Source of the DNA: Orthonyx spaldingii
Lineage: Eukaryota; Chordata; Aves; Passeriformes; Orthonychidae
Assembly (NCBI GenBank): GCA_013397795.1
Contig: VZTJ01005701.1
Location: 1 to 64,000 of the forward strand
DNA: 64,000 nt
Direction of reading: 5' to 3'
Program-made: the position numbers and the translations under genes
The notes under the pieces: generated by a model
What the model saw: the letters and a program-made list of their open reading frames with translations, nothing else
Databases searched by the model: none
What the model was told of the DNA's origin: nothing
Shown: positions 9,926 to 22,170 of the stretch, piece by piece
Numbering within the stretch: the first letter of the stretch is position 1
Layout of the letters: each line of letters opens with the position of its first letter

Positions 9926-11989
9926 TCACGGGGGCAGTCGCAGTAGATGCAGGTGGCCAGGACAGAGATCCGGGATCTGGCAGGAGACAGAGGCTGGATC
10001 AGGAGAATTTACTGGAGTTTTTCGTGTGAAAGCCCTGCAGAAGTTCCAGGTGTGAAAGCAGCGTCAGACGGGATCCGTCTGGATCCTGCGGGGACACCTC
10101 TCCTCTGCCCCTGCAGCTGGGGCCAGAGGAGAGGCAGAGCAGGGCTCCCACGGGAAGAGCAGCACAGCAGGAGGGTGCTGGGCTTGCAGGACGGCAGAAT
10201 CTGCCTCTCCTGGCTTCGCTGCCATAGCAGCAGGACTCTGTCCCAGAGACGGGGACTGGGATGGGGTTTCAGCTGCTGGATGGGAGCAAGGATGAGCTCC
10301 AGCTCCCCGGGATGATCTGAGCGGCTGCTCCGTGGTCCTGCATCCTCCCATTCCCCTGCATCCCTACAAACCACAGGGATCTGCTAATGGAATATGTGAC
10401 AAATAACTTCTAGGTGGCTTTGGTTTGTCCCTGAGGTCAAAGCCAAGAGCTTGTTTTTTGCTTTGCCTGTAATTCCTTCAGTGCAGCCAAGAGCGGGGTT
10501 TTCTCTCGGCTCCGTCCTTCCCTTTGTTCATCAATCTTTCCAGAATTGTGGATATGGACGGAGATGCCAAAATCACCCCTGGACTGCAGCAGCAGTGCTG
10601 CTCTGGTAGTGCCACAGGATTCCTGTTTCATCAGCAGAGATAAAGAGTGATTAATTAGCTGCTCATTAGGACACTGGGACACTGCATGGCTCAATTAATC
10701 ACCTCTATCCCTGTGACCATCCCCGTTCTGCAGGAAACAGCAAAGCCCTTAATTTATTGCTGATTCCTTATGGATGTGAGGACTGAGCCCTGCTACCAGC
10801 AACAGCCACAGTTTTTAATGGGCAGTGCTCAGAGTCAAATCCTTACTGTGCTGGTGTTCCCTGGGGATCTCCACTGCTGGATCCAGCTCGGAGCTGCAGC
10901 TGTGATGCCCAAAGCTGCCCCCCTGGGTGCCCAAAGCTGCCCCCATGGTCCCCGCTCTGCCGAGGGTCCCCACAGGGCCACGTGAGGGGCTTTGGGGTCT
11001 CAGTGTTGCTGTGCAGCTGGAACCCCTCTGTGGGTGGGATCAGGGTGGGATGAGCTCCCCTGCCACCCCTGTTGGACATTCCCAGGATTGTCCCACACGC
11101 TGCCACTGTCCCTTCACCCCTGGGCTGGGGCAGGGAGTTTCCATAACCCTCCTCCCAGGATTCCTGAGCTGGAAAACCCAAATGTGATGAGGTTATGGAT
11201 GCCAGGATCTGTTATTGCCAGGCCTTGTTTGGAAACAGGAGAGACCTTGGCACGACGTTCCCAATAACCGAAATCCGTGGGAATCCAGCTCCATGTCTGA
11301 TCCCCCCGGAGCAGCCTGCTGCTCATCCCGTGCCTTTCCTTGGTGCTGTGCTGGAAATTCCTCTGCTTTCCAACACCAGCTCCTGTTTTCTAAGGATCCC
11401 AAAGACCAGGAGAAGGATCAAAGAGATGGAATGAGGGGAGGGGCATTCCTGCCATGCCCCAAATAATTCCCGTGCTCCTCAGAGGGGTGGGGGCTCCTCC
11501 TGCTAAAGGCCACGTGCATATTCCTGCAGACATTCCTGTCTTCCACCGAGCAATAATGGATATTTATGGCCTGCCCACTCGTGCTCACGTCTGCCAGCCG
11601 AGATGACGCCGCTGACCTGGGACAGCGTGTGCCCCAAAACCGGGGGGAAGCACTCAGGAATTCCTGGCTCCCGGGGCTGATGAAGCAGAGCAATTAATTA
11701 AATCCCACCTTGGAGAGGCCTGGGCCAGTGGGAATGATTACAGGACGGGGTTTTGAGGTGTCATCCGGCTCCGGATCCTCCAGATCCAGACCTAATCACG
11801 TAATTGCTTCCTGATGTGACGATCCCTGCCGTGCAGCAGGGTCCTGCTGGGACACTGGGAATGATCCGTGTGCCCTGTGCAGCACTGAGCCCCCGGCACC
11901 CCTGGGCACCCTGGCTGGGATTGGGAGTGGGCTGGGAGAAGGTGCTGAGCAGTCTGGGGGATGCACTGGCGGTGGTGGGGCTCAGGCTG
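9926..11989. other. Unassigned intergenic DNA
   Basis: No gene supported. A 20-bp near-duplication ('gcccaaagctgcccccctgg' and 'gcccaaagctgcccccatgg') occurs at 10907-10948. AT-rich non-repetitive pockets lie at 10620-10770 and 11500-11700. Confidence 0.4.
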
Positions 11990-12092
11990 TGTTTAATCAC
12001 AGGGTTGTGGAATGTCCTGATGGAAGGGAGCCACAGGGACCGTGGGTTCCACCTCCTGCCCTGCACAGACGCCCCCAAACCCCTCCCTGTGC
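11990..12092 (-). mobile_element. CR1 LINE 3'-end fragment, antisense
   Basis: Reads 'tcacagggttgtggaatgtc' and 'cacctcctgccctgcacaga', a diverged antisense CR1 of the subfamily seen at 1578-1725. Confidence 0.6.
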
Positions 12093-12279
12093 CCGGGAGT
12101 GGTTGATGTCGTGTTTTTCCCCATTTTACATCCCCCACTGCACCTCCCATCCACAGGAAAGAATTTCCTCTACCCTGAATTCCTGCTGTTCCAGGGAGCT
12201 GTTATTCATCAAATTCTCTGATTAAAGAGCTGTTTCGTGGCTCTAATTTATATAATTTCCATTCCCCTGAAAAACACTC

Positions 12280-12478
12280 CTTTGAGCTCATCCCATCCCA
12301 CCCCAGCCATGGCAGGGACACCTCCCACTGTCCCAGGCTGCTCCAAGCCCCAATGTCCAGCCTGGCCTTGGGCACTGCCAGGGATCCAGGGGCAGCCACA
12401 GCTTCTCTGGGCACCCTGTGCCAGGGCCTGCCCACCCTCCCAGGGAACAATTCCTTCCCTATCCCATCTGTCCCTGAC
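12280..12478 (-). mobile_element. CR1 LINE 3' end, antisense
   Basis: A near-complete 3' block in antisense, from 'ccatggcagggacacctccc' to 'ccagggaacaattccttccc'. Close in sequence to the copies at 5215-5450 and 32905-33140. Confidence 0.9.
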
Positions 12479-13229
12479 CTTCTGTGCCTCCATCCCTTGT
12501 CCCCAGTCCCTCTCCAGCTCTCCTGGAGCCCCTTTAGGCCCTGGAAGGGGCTCTGAGCTCTCCCTCAATCCTTCTCTTCTCCACCCCCAGCTCTCCCAGC
12601 CTGGCTCCAGAGCCTCCTCTGAACTGGCTCTGGGTTTGTTTTGGTTTGTTTGTTTTTTTAATTAAAACATGTCCATACAGCACTTGCAGAAATGCATTTT
12701 TCACTTCAGATCATTTATTTTATCAATATTGAGTAAATACTGGCACCTCCTCGGCCGCATTTGTTTAACAAAGGGAATGAGCCTCGATGGGCGTGGCTCA
12801 GGAACCTCATTAAGGGTGCTCCTCATTAGGGGTGATCCTCGTTTCTGTTAATGAGGAGCCCAGGCTGAGGGGTTTTGGGGGTGATGCCCCGAGGGTCTCG
12901 GGGGTCAGGACACCCCTGGTGTGGCCCCTGTGTCCCCTGGCAGGGCCGTCCCTGCCCCTCCGTGCCCCCTCCAGTGCCCGGAACCTCGCGGATCCAAGGC
13001 CTGGATCCTCTCCCGGCTCCCTCCCTGCCAGAAGCCCAAGCTCTGTAATTTGTCTCCTCTGGTTTTAAATTGCTCCTTAAACCAAACCCGTCCAGACTCG
13101 GTCATTAAGGGCGCAATTCCATGACCTGCACTCTCAGCCTGTGGCTCGCGGGCAGGGAGGTTTTTCCATGCTCTGGAGGAGCTGTGGCTGCCCTGGGAGC
13201 CGGGGCTGGACCGGCCAGAGCCGTCACCG

Positions 13230-14260
13230 TTCCTGAGCGGGACAAACCCTCCGGGTGCCCGAGCAGAGGCCCTGTGTCCCTCAGCCTTGCCGGGAAGTGA
13301 CAGCAGGCACAGCCAGCCCGAGCCCCGCTGCGCGTTCGGGGTTTTCAGGAAATCCCTGGGTTTGGGGTCCCTCTGTGCCCCCGGCGTTCCGGAGCGCGCT
13401 CTTGTTCCGCGGCGCGGAGCCGCCCCTCCGGAGCTCCGGCCCGGCACCGGCAGCTCTGCCCAGCTCCGGGGGTGAGCGGAGATCTCCCGGCCTGAGTGGG
13501 CCCTGGTTTGGGAAAAGCAGAGCTGGGAAAACCCGCAGCCATCCCTCTGCCGTCCCGCTCCCATCCGCTCTCCAATTCCTCTCCCATCCCCGCTCCTATC
13601 CCCGCTCCTATCCCGCTCCCAGCCCGCTCCCCGGCTCCAGGGCAGGTGCTGGCGCATCCCGGGCTCCCAGCTGGGCATGGCCGGAGTTTGGGAAGCCGGG
13701 AGGTGGGACGGGCAGGGAGAGCCCGCGGGGCGGCGGGTGGGGGTCGCTCAGCCGGGCGGGTTTGGGGCACTGACGGTGGCAGGGGGACAGAGGGGACCGG
13801 GCTGTGCGGCCCCTGCATCCTGGTGCCCATCCCGTCTCCCCCATCCCATCTCCCGCATCCCGGTGCCCATCCCATCTCCCGCATCCCGGTGCCCATCCCG
13901 TCTCCCCCATCCCATCTCCGGCATCCCGGTCCCCATCCCATCTCCCGCATCCCGGTGCCCATCCCGGTCCCCATCCTCTCTTCCACATCCCCTCTCCCGC
14001 ATGCCGGTGCCGATCCCGGTGCCCATCCCGGTGCCGATCCCGCTGCATCCCCGCGCTCCAGCCGGAGCTTTGTCCCGGTGGAAGCTGAACTGTCCCGAGG
14101 CCGTGGCCGCTCCCCGCCGCCCTCCCCTCTGGCTCTCTGCTCCCTGCCCGGCCCCGGGTGCCTCCCGCCCCTCTTCGCCGCTGAAGAACCTTTCCCTTCC
14201 CGTTATTCCGGGTGGAATCGTTTCCCAGGCCTGGCAGGGCTCTGATGCCCCTGGAGCATT
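13230..14260. promoter_or_regulatory. CpG-island-like segment without an assigned gene
   Basis: CpG density by eye is far above the surroundings, especially 13380-13480, and resembles the two known gene promoters of this window. On the plus strand a consensus 5' splice site (GGGGTGAGCG) lies at about 13470. No protein is recognisable; the long frames here come from the C-rich repeat. It may be the promoter or first exon of an unannotated transcript. Confidence 0.4.
13560..14052. repeat. C-rich minisatellite (CATCCCGGTGCC / CATCTCCCG units)
   Basis: An irregular, nested array: 'cccatcccatctcccgcatc' type units repeat through 13813-14052, and a looser 'cccgctcctatcc' array sits at 13560-13625. 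No stop codons fall in several frames, which explains the long spurious open frames here. Confidence 0.85.
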
Positions 14261-16719
14261 TTCGCACAGGCGGCAGCAGCGACACTCCTCGTGTAACAGA
14301 ACGGGTTTGTGGCTGCTAATGCAGGCAAATCAAATTTGGGATTTCCAGAAGATCTCCAGTTTGGAGAATCACCAGGGAGTCACCCACTGCTGGTGGGCTG
14401 GGGGCACCCAGGGAAATGGGATTGCTGCTGGGAATAGATCAGTGCATGTTAAAAAAATAACATTTATATATATATAACATAAAATATGGGTATGATAAAA
14501 AGGAAATAAACAATCTGTTTTTATTTACAAATGAGAGAAGAACATCGGCCTCAAACATATTCCCATCATGTTCCTCTTGAATTACTGAACATCTGACACA
14601 ACGGAATCCAGAAGAACCATCCTGGGGAAGGGGGAGCACAAACACCGCGAGCAGCCAGAGCCGAGCTGAGGATTGCTGGTCCTGGTGCCTTGGAAGGGTG
14701 GAACAGAAATAGTTCCCGTTAAGGACGGGGTGAGGGAGGATGTGGGCAGGGATGTGGCACAGCTGGAGCTGGGTCTGGAGTGAAATGGGAGAGGAATAAT
14801 TTGGTGTGGGGTTGGTTAAACGCTCTCTAAACGGGCTCAGGGAGCACTTGGTAGCCCTGCCCTGTGTGCCGGCTCTCCTGACGCCCCGCAGGGTGGTTTG
14901 CCCCGGCTCCCTGCTGCTGGCAAGGAGCCAGGTCCCCGTTCCAAATTGGGGAATTTCCAGCTGCGGGGATCAGGCTCTGGATCCGGTGGTTCCCGGCAAA
15001 GGCCGAGTGCTGGGAAGGGGCTGGAGCTCTGGGACACCTCGGCTTTCAGAATGTCAACCCCAAAGCCTTTGTCCGAAACAGCCTGGGGCTGCAGGGCGAG
15101 GGGCAGGAGGGACAACACAAAGCCCGCGGGGTTTGGAAGGGGAATTTCCGAAGAGCCGCCCCAGCGGGGACAGGAGTGACAGGAGTGACAGCGCGGGCAT
15201 TCCTGAGCTCCTGGCCGGGGCTGCAGCCCAGCTCCAGGCCTGCCCACCCCGGGAATGCCCTGCCCGAGGCAGAGCTGCTGGGTCAGCTCAGCCTGGCGCG
15301 GTTTCTGACACTGCCCAGGCCCGGGCTCAGCCTGAGCTCAGCTCCCTGTGAGAGCTCCGGGCTGGACACAGTGCCCGTCCCTGGAGACCAGGCTGGAAGA
15401 GGTCCTGGCCTGCCACAGCCCCTGCTCTGAGCGGGGCTGGGCTGGGGCCTCCTGAGCTCCTTTCCAACCTCCAGCAGCCTCAGCACCCAGGACTCACATT
15501 TTCCCTGAGGGTATAAAACAACTGGTTCAAATCAATCCTCCATTCTTGGTTCCCAAAGGCATCTTCTGCGGGATTTATGCTTCTCAGGACTCAGACTTGA
15601 GATGGAACAGCTGATTCATTAAAAAAAAAAAAAAAAATTAAAAAAAAAAAGGTCTTTACGTGTGTCCTCCAATAAAAGTCAAAGTTGTTTTGAAAGTTTT
15701 CCTCTGTGAAATGCAACCACAGAGAGAAGTGACACATGTTAGCAAATCCCTGCCTTTTTTATCTGGAAAACTTGTGTACATGGAAAATCCTTCTCCAAAT
15801 CCAGGAGGTGTTTTTTCCTTGCTGGTCCGCTGTAAAGGGGATTCATCTCTGTGGCTGTCCCGGGTTTGGGAGCTGGGGAGGGCTGGGGGTGAGCTCACCC
15901 CTGGCTGGTGATGCCATCTCAGCTGGGGGTGCTGGGGGTGCCACCTGAGCTCCAAAGGTGACATGGAGAACCCCCAGCTCCAGGATCTGAGACCCCCAAG
16001 TCACCCCCACCAGCCCAGGAGTGTCCAGGACTGTCCCCTGCTCTGTGGCACCGAGGCCACGCCGTGCTGGGAGTGCTGGGGCTCCAGGGATTGTCACATT
16101 CTGTGTATCTTGGCAGGATATCCAGGAGAACAAAACCTGGCTCCCTAACAGGCCGAAAAACTTGTATTTTCTTTTTTTTAATTTATTTTAAACAGCTTCC
16201 TCCACTGCTTTCCATCCCCAGTGCTGTACACAGATCTCACTGAACCAAATACTCTGTTGTTGGTTTGCAGGGACAAACACAATCTACGGGTGCTTAACCC
16301 AGAGATGTTGAACGTCCCCAGAAGGCAGCTCTGGAGGAGCTCTGGAGCCGCTCCCGTGCCCGCAGGCTCCTCCCGCCGCCTCCATCCGGCACCTCGCAAA
16401 ACCAGCAGCAGCAGCCTTCCAGCCTGGGCAGAAGGAATGAACTGAGGGACAGCTCAGGGTCTGGGCTGAAGTCAGGCCATTTCCCAGAGGACTGAGGTGC
16501 AAAGGTGCAGGGGATGTCCTTGGGGACGCTGTTGATGGAGATCAGGATTAATGGGGTTTTTTGCTGGGTTTTCAGGCTCAGATGCTGGGGCAGGAGGGAC
16601 ATTGCCCACTCAGCACATTCCTGTGCCTGAGGGATTTGGGAGATCATCTCCCACTGAAAATTGTCCTTTGCCAGCCCACAGGGGTCACGTCTGAGACATG
16701 GCTTCAGTGCCAGGGGGGA
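14261..16719. other. Unassigned intergenic DNA with an A-rich tract
   Basis: No gene supported. 14440-14600 is AT-rich with a TATA dinucleotide run. 15050-15420 is GC-rich. An almost pure A tract of about 33 bp lies at 15618-15650. Confidence 0.4.
15618..15650 (+). repeat. Poly(A) tract
   Basis: Two A runs separated by TT. No target-site duplication or retrocopy is recognisable upstream. Confidence 0.9.
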
Positions 16720-16734
16720 GGTGAAGGGGAGGAA

Positions 16735-16937
16735 AGGAGACCCTGGCACAGGGTGCCCAGAGGAGCTGTGGCTGCCCCTGGATCCCTGGCAGTGCCCAAG
16801 GCCAGGCTGGACACTGGGGCTGGGAGCAGCCTGGGACAGTGGGAGGTGTCCCTGCCTGGCAGGGGTGGCACTGGATGGGCTTTGAGATCCCTCCCAACCC
16901 AAACCATTCCGTGGTTCCATGATTCTCTAATTCTGAA
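16735..16937 (+). mobile_element. CR1 LINE 3' end, sense, with preserved terminus
   Basis: Runs from 'ggagaccctggcacagggtg' to 'ccattccgtggttccatgat' plus 'tctctaattctg'. It keeps degenerate terminal octamers, so the 3' junction is real. Confidence 0.9.
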
Positions 16938-16971
16938 ATAATTTGGGAAAGGGCAGCACCTGCTGCTAGGG

Positions 16972-16994
16972 ATCGATCTATCTATCTATATCTA

Positions 16995-17038
<44 letters not shown>

Positions 17039-17090
17039 ATCTATCTGTCTGTCTGTCTATCCATCTACCTATCTATTGATCTACCTGTAT
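16972..17090. repeat. (TATC)n microsatellite, about 115 bp
   Basis: A largely perfect TATC tract flanked by TGTC and TACC variants, about 35 bp after a CR1 3' end. Likely highly polymorphic. Confidence 0.97.
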
Positions 17091-17374
17091 TTATACATTT
17101 ATTTGGGTCTCTGTTTATTTATTGCATTTCCACCCACGCTCTCGGTGACCAGACTGATGAGGTCCATCAGGACGCTTTGAGCAGGAGCCCGGGCACCCCC
17201 AGAGCTGCAGCTGCCCCGGGGCCCTGCAGAGCCTGTCAGCGCTGCTGCCCAGGGCTGCACTCCGAGCTCGGCCGGGATGAGCTCAGGGCTCTGGGTGCGT
17301 GTGCTGAGGGCAGCCGCAGATCCAGCTCCCAAATTCTGCCTCTCTCCCTGTGCTCCTGGCACTCTGCAGGTGCT

Positions 17375-17525
17375 CCTGAGCTGGGGCTGCCCCTGCATCC
17401 CTGGCAGTGTCCCAGGCCAGGCTGGACACTGGGGCTGGGAGCAGCCTGGGGCAGTGGGAGGTGTCCCTGGGGTGGGATGAGAAGATCTTTAACGCCCCTC
17501 CCAGCCCAGTCTGGGATTCCCTGTT
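17375..17525 (+). mobile_element. CR1 LINE 3'-end fragment, sense
   Basis: Contains 'ccctggcagtgtcccaggcc' and 'ggacactggggctgggagca', then jumps to 'ggggtgggatgagaagatct', so the 'ccatggcaggggtggcactgg' block is lost. Confidence 0.8.
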
Positions 17526-20228
17526 TCTGGTTAATTCCCTCTTTTTGAAAATTGCCAAAAGCTTTAGCCAGCTTTGCTGCTTCAGCTGCACTTCCCACTC
17601 CCGTTTCCTTCCCCACCCTCCCAGATCCCCTCCCCGAGCTCCACTGGAAGCCCAAAGGCAGCTCCTGGCTCTGGGTCCCGCCGGACACCCGGGCCAGGGG
17701 ATGGCCCCACTCCCACCCTGGGACTGAGCAAATGGAAATAAAGGAGCTTCAAAAGATAAATCCTGATTAGAGGCAAAGAACGTCCTGTGGAGAGAAGATG
17801 GGGGAGAAACTGGATGGGATTGTCCAGATGGAAAATCCTGAGCTGCTCTGCCATAACTGGGATTTATGAACCAGGGGGGAGCACTGGTTTGCCCCTGGGT
17901 CGGAGCTGTTTGGTGCCATGGCAACTGCTGGTGCCAAAGGATCAATAAATAAACAAGTGGGAATAAAGAAATGGAAATAAAGGCAGGATGCGGGGGAGCA
18001 GAGCCTGCTCCTGCGCTGTGCACAGAGAAATGAACTGCTGAGATCCAAACTGCAGCCGTGCCGCGAGCTGGGACTGGCTCAGTCTGTTCATTTCCCATAC
18101 CTTTGGCAGCTGCAAGGGTGGAGGTCAGGCTGACACATCCCCACGACCTCTCAGCAGCTGCTTTTTAGGGGCTTCAGTATTTCAAATTCTGAGTGCACAG
18201 CCAGGAGCAGGAGCACTTCCCCGAGCACCACAAGCGCTGCCTGCACCGCAGCTCCAGGGGCTTTCACTTCAGAGGGAAGGAAGTGGTTTGAGGGTTGGTT
18301 TTTTCCAAAGAACAGTGGCTATTTTGAACAAATGAAGTTGTCCTGTTCAAGAGCACTCTGAGTCAGGGCTTCTTCCAAGAAAAAAAAGTACATTACAGAG
18401 TAAGTGTTGGTTTTTGTTAATGACAGACGAGCCATGTGCATCTCTGTGGGAAAGCAAAAGCAGCCTCCAGCCTGTTTTGATCTATTTTGGGGTGTGGATT
18501 AGAGGAACCCCAAAGGTCCCTTCCAGCCCGAACTTCTCTGTGATTCTCCAGCCCTGTGGAAGGTCAGAAGGAAAGCCTGGCTGCGGGAACACCGCTTTTT
18601 CTGGGGAATGCTGTTCCTGCTTTGAGTTAACAATCCAGCCTGGAAGAAAACAGCACAACTGGAGCCAAGGGGAGTCACAGAATATCCCGAGCTGGAAAGG
18701 ATCCCCAGGGATCATCAAGCCCAATCTTCAATATTCACTGGGAAGTGTGTGAATGACAGACGTGGTTGCAAACAAAACCTGAATTAGAACAGGACCGGGG
18801 CTCTGGAGGTGGCACTTGGTGCTCTGGGAGGGGGGGGTTGGTCACAGGCTGGAATCCCTGGTCTTGGAGAGCTTTTCCAGCTGTATTAATTCCGTGAATT
18901 AGCAGGCTCTGCCTTTCTTATGGCTTGTTCTACAAAGGATGATTTCTCTCCTGTTCCCATCTGCACCCCCACTGCAGGCTGTGCTGTCGTTTGAAGAGAA
19001 ATTGCCCTTTCCCAGCTGAATTCCTGCAGAGAGGGCACAAAGCCACCCAAAGGGACACTGGAGGCCGGGCTGTTTCCTCTCCTTGCCCCGCTTTCGAACC
19101 ACGAGCAGCAGAGCAGCGGGTCCGGGCTGTGGGAAGTGCCTGGCTGGGCTGAGCTCAGCTGGCAGCTCTGCCCCTGGGAGAGGGGAGGGCTCAGCCAGCC
19201 CAGCCCCTGCTCTCCCCCCACCGAGTGGGGTCGGTCCCCGCGTGGGACGGACCCCGAGGAGCGCAGGAGCAGCTCCCGCCCCCCTGGTGCCCCGAGGGAC
19301 CCTCAAACCCCGGTTCCAGCGGCCCAGCCCTCAGGAGGGGCAAGGCAGCAGAGGAGTGAGGCTCTCAGGGGGCAGGAGAGCAGCTCCAGTGCTGGGGGAT
19401 TGTTCCAGCTGGGGTCATTGCTCAGGCTCTGCTCCGCTGCTCTGGTTAATGCAGGGCTTCATTAAGGCCATCAAAGCTCCTGCAGAGGCTGTTTGGTTCT
19501 GCCCCCACAGGAAATGAATTGATGTGTTTGGTAAAATACATTGCAGTTAATATTTAATGCCATGGTTGACAGGGAAAATGGAAACAAAAATAAATTACCT
19601 TTCTTCAGTGTTTGCAACAGTTTAATTTCACTCTGCAAACACTTAGAATAAAAGAAACACCTTTCAGACTCCAGTCTTTGGAATTATTAATGTCTTTATA
19701 GGGGCAAATGTGCTATTTGTGTTCTCCCAGGCTGCAGAAATCAGCCAACAGAATCATTCAGTGGAGCAGGGGCTGAATTTCCCCGAATTGCCCTTCCTGC
19801 TGGGAAATGGGAACATCCCAGCCCCCCTCCCCTCCCATTGCACCTGCCCTGGCTCCCAGAGCCTGTGGGGTCGGCAGGAGCGGGGCAGGGTCCCACAGGC
19901 CCATCCCAGCACGGGGTGACCGGAGCATCGCTCCAGGCTGGAGCTCCCAGCGCTGCCCGTGAGAGGCTCCGGCCCTCGGGAGCAGCAGCTTTCCCCAAAC
20001 CCTCCAGTCCAGAAAGCCCTGGAGAAAAATCTTTGTGGAAAGATCAGGGAAACCATGGACAGACATAAAATGTCATCCCCACAAAATCTGGGGGACACTT
20101 GGATCCAGCAGGGAAACCACACCCAGATGGAAACCAAACCCCACAGGGTGCTGGGAAGAGGTGCTGGAGGGGCACCTGCATTCCACGGGGGCAGGTGCTG
20201 AAGGCAAAGGCTGGGGTGCCTTTGCCAT
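17526..20228. other. Unassigned intergenic DNA with small CR1 remnants
   Basis: Two weak CR1 3' remnants are visible, at about 18480-18550 (sense) and 18670-18730 (antisense). Several AATAAA hexamers cluster on the plus strand at 17940-17990. 19080-19330 is GC-rich. 19500-19720 is AT-rich and non-repetitive. No exon is recognised. Confidence 0.4.
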
Positions 20229-20312
20229 GAATGGCTGTGACATCTCCGTGACACCACTGTGCCACCACTGTGACATTATCATGACATCACTGTGACACCA
20301 CCGTGATTCACC
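20229..20312. repeat. Degenerate about 12-bp repeat (CACTGTGACATC-like)
   Basis: About seven diverged copies containing the word GTGACA in succession. Older than the other arrays in the window, judging by divergence. Confidence 0.7.
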
Positions 20313-22170
20313 CTTGCCATGGAATGTCTGGGTCACCCCTTGGCTTCCCTGGAAAATGCCCCTCCAGGGCTCAGCATTTCTTCTTCTCCGAAGAATTGGT
20401 GGATGTAAAATGAAACTTGGAACTGGAAGTAGGGTGAAGTTAGACAAGGCTGTGACTGAATTAGATTTTCTCATTTTTTGTATTTTATTTTTATTTTTAA
20501 AGATTTTTTCCCCTCTTTTCAGGCTGCGCTCATTCTTCCTCTCCCCGGCTGAGCTCCGCAGCCTCCCCAGGTCCTGACGTGAGGAGCCAGCCCTGGTTTG
20601 GTGCCTCTGAGCCTCAGCCAGGCCAGGCTCTTCCCAGGCGCTCGAGCTGCCCCAGCATTGAGCTGCTTTGTCTCCCGAGTGGCTTTGGGTCCGTGGGATG
20701 TTGTGGAAGGGATAAAACTCTGCCGTGCCCAGCAGGGGAGTGGGGAACGAGCTCACACAGCTCTCAGCAGACACTTGAGGGGAAAAAAGGAAAACCAGGT
20801 GAAACTGGGGCAAAGATGTCCTTTTTCACCTGGTTTGTCAGCGTGGCCACAGACCATGGCAGAGAGGGGCGTTTTGTGGCCGTGAATCCAGCTGGGAACC
20901 ACTGGGCTTCTCTGCCTTGGAGAGCCTCACTGGGAACTTAAGGAAATTAAATGTTCTTGGGTATTAAGTAACATTAGAAAACATAATTTAAAACCCCCAT
21001 AAATAGTGAGCAGTGTACAAATAAAATCTCCGCTGCCTCGGGCTCAGCCCGCGTGGGCTGGGTTCCCCTCTGCCTTCGGAGGGGGAGGATTTGCAGCGGG
21101 GATGTTTTGGAGGAGACAAAAAAGCTTCCCAAAAAAGGAATAAATTGTGGCTCTTGTGCTTAATTTACAGTGCTCCGTGATCCTGCTGGGAAACGCAAGG
21201 TGCAGCCCTGAGGCTGCGCTGGCCGTGCTGGGACAGCCCCGTGTCCCTGCCAGGAGCAGCTCCCGGGACAAGCGGCGCGTCGGGAACGGCATCGCAGCTC
21301 ACAGCAGAAAATGGGAATTGCTGCTGCAGTCACGCCTTCAAATGTGACAGGGACGGGCAGGGACTGTGCCAGTCACCCACCCAGGCAACTCCCACTGCAG
21401 CTGCTGGGCTTCACCGATGTGGAACCCCAGAATCCCAGGGAATGTGGAACCCCAGAATCCCAGGGACTTTAGAGCCCGTCTCGTCCCATGTGTCAGGACA
21501 GCTCACACGGCCCGGGCGGGGTCAGGGGACCGAGCCGTGCCCCTCCTGTGACACACAGACACTGAGTGATGTCCCTCGTCCTTGCACAACCGGCCCTGCC
21601 GGAGCCTGCCAGGGTCTTGGGAAAGCTCTGCAGGATTTCAGCAGCGCTCCCTCTGCCAGAGCAGCACTGTGTGCAAAGGAAAGGGGATCAGCAACAAAGA
21701 GCTGAAATTCCAAACGCTCTGCCAGTGCCCTGCAGACACCCGTGGAAGCTCCACGGGGTCATTCCTGCAGCTGTGCTTTGCCCAGGAGAGCCCAAATCCC
21801 CGCCAGGTGTCACCCCCAGCAGGTACAACCCTGCCAGGACCTGCCTCGGGAGCTGCTGGCAGTGAGCAGTCCCCAAGGCAGGGAATTGGGGCATTGAGGC
21901 ACATCCCGGACGGCTCCGGGGGGATCTGGTGGGGCTCTGGCTCCATCCTCGTCCCTTCTGGACACAAAAAGGGAGGAAAACCCATGGGAAGGTCACACGT
22001 GGCACTGCAGCACTGGTGTCCCCAGCAGGCTGCTTTTGGGGACACGAGGGCACAGCCAGGTCCTGCCTTGGCCTGGATACACCCAAGGGCTTTGGGAATA
22101 AAGCTGGGCTGTGCTACAGCAGGGCAGGGACAGTGACAGGGACAGACCCGAGGGCCAGCCTGGCTGGGGC
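20313..22170. other. Unassigned intergenic DNA
   Basis: No gene supported. A 25-bp tandem duplication around 'tggaaccccagaatcccagg' occurs at 21417-21470. 20930-21160 is AT-rich and non-repetitive. Confidence 0.4.

Noticed and set aside
13345..14285. Several overlapping 213-266-codon frames on both strands
   Set aside because: They read through the C-rich minisatellite (proline/histidine/isoleucine repeats on plus, glycine/aspartate/methionine on minus).
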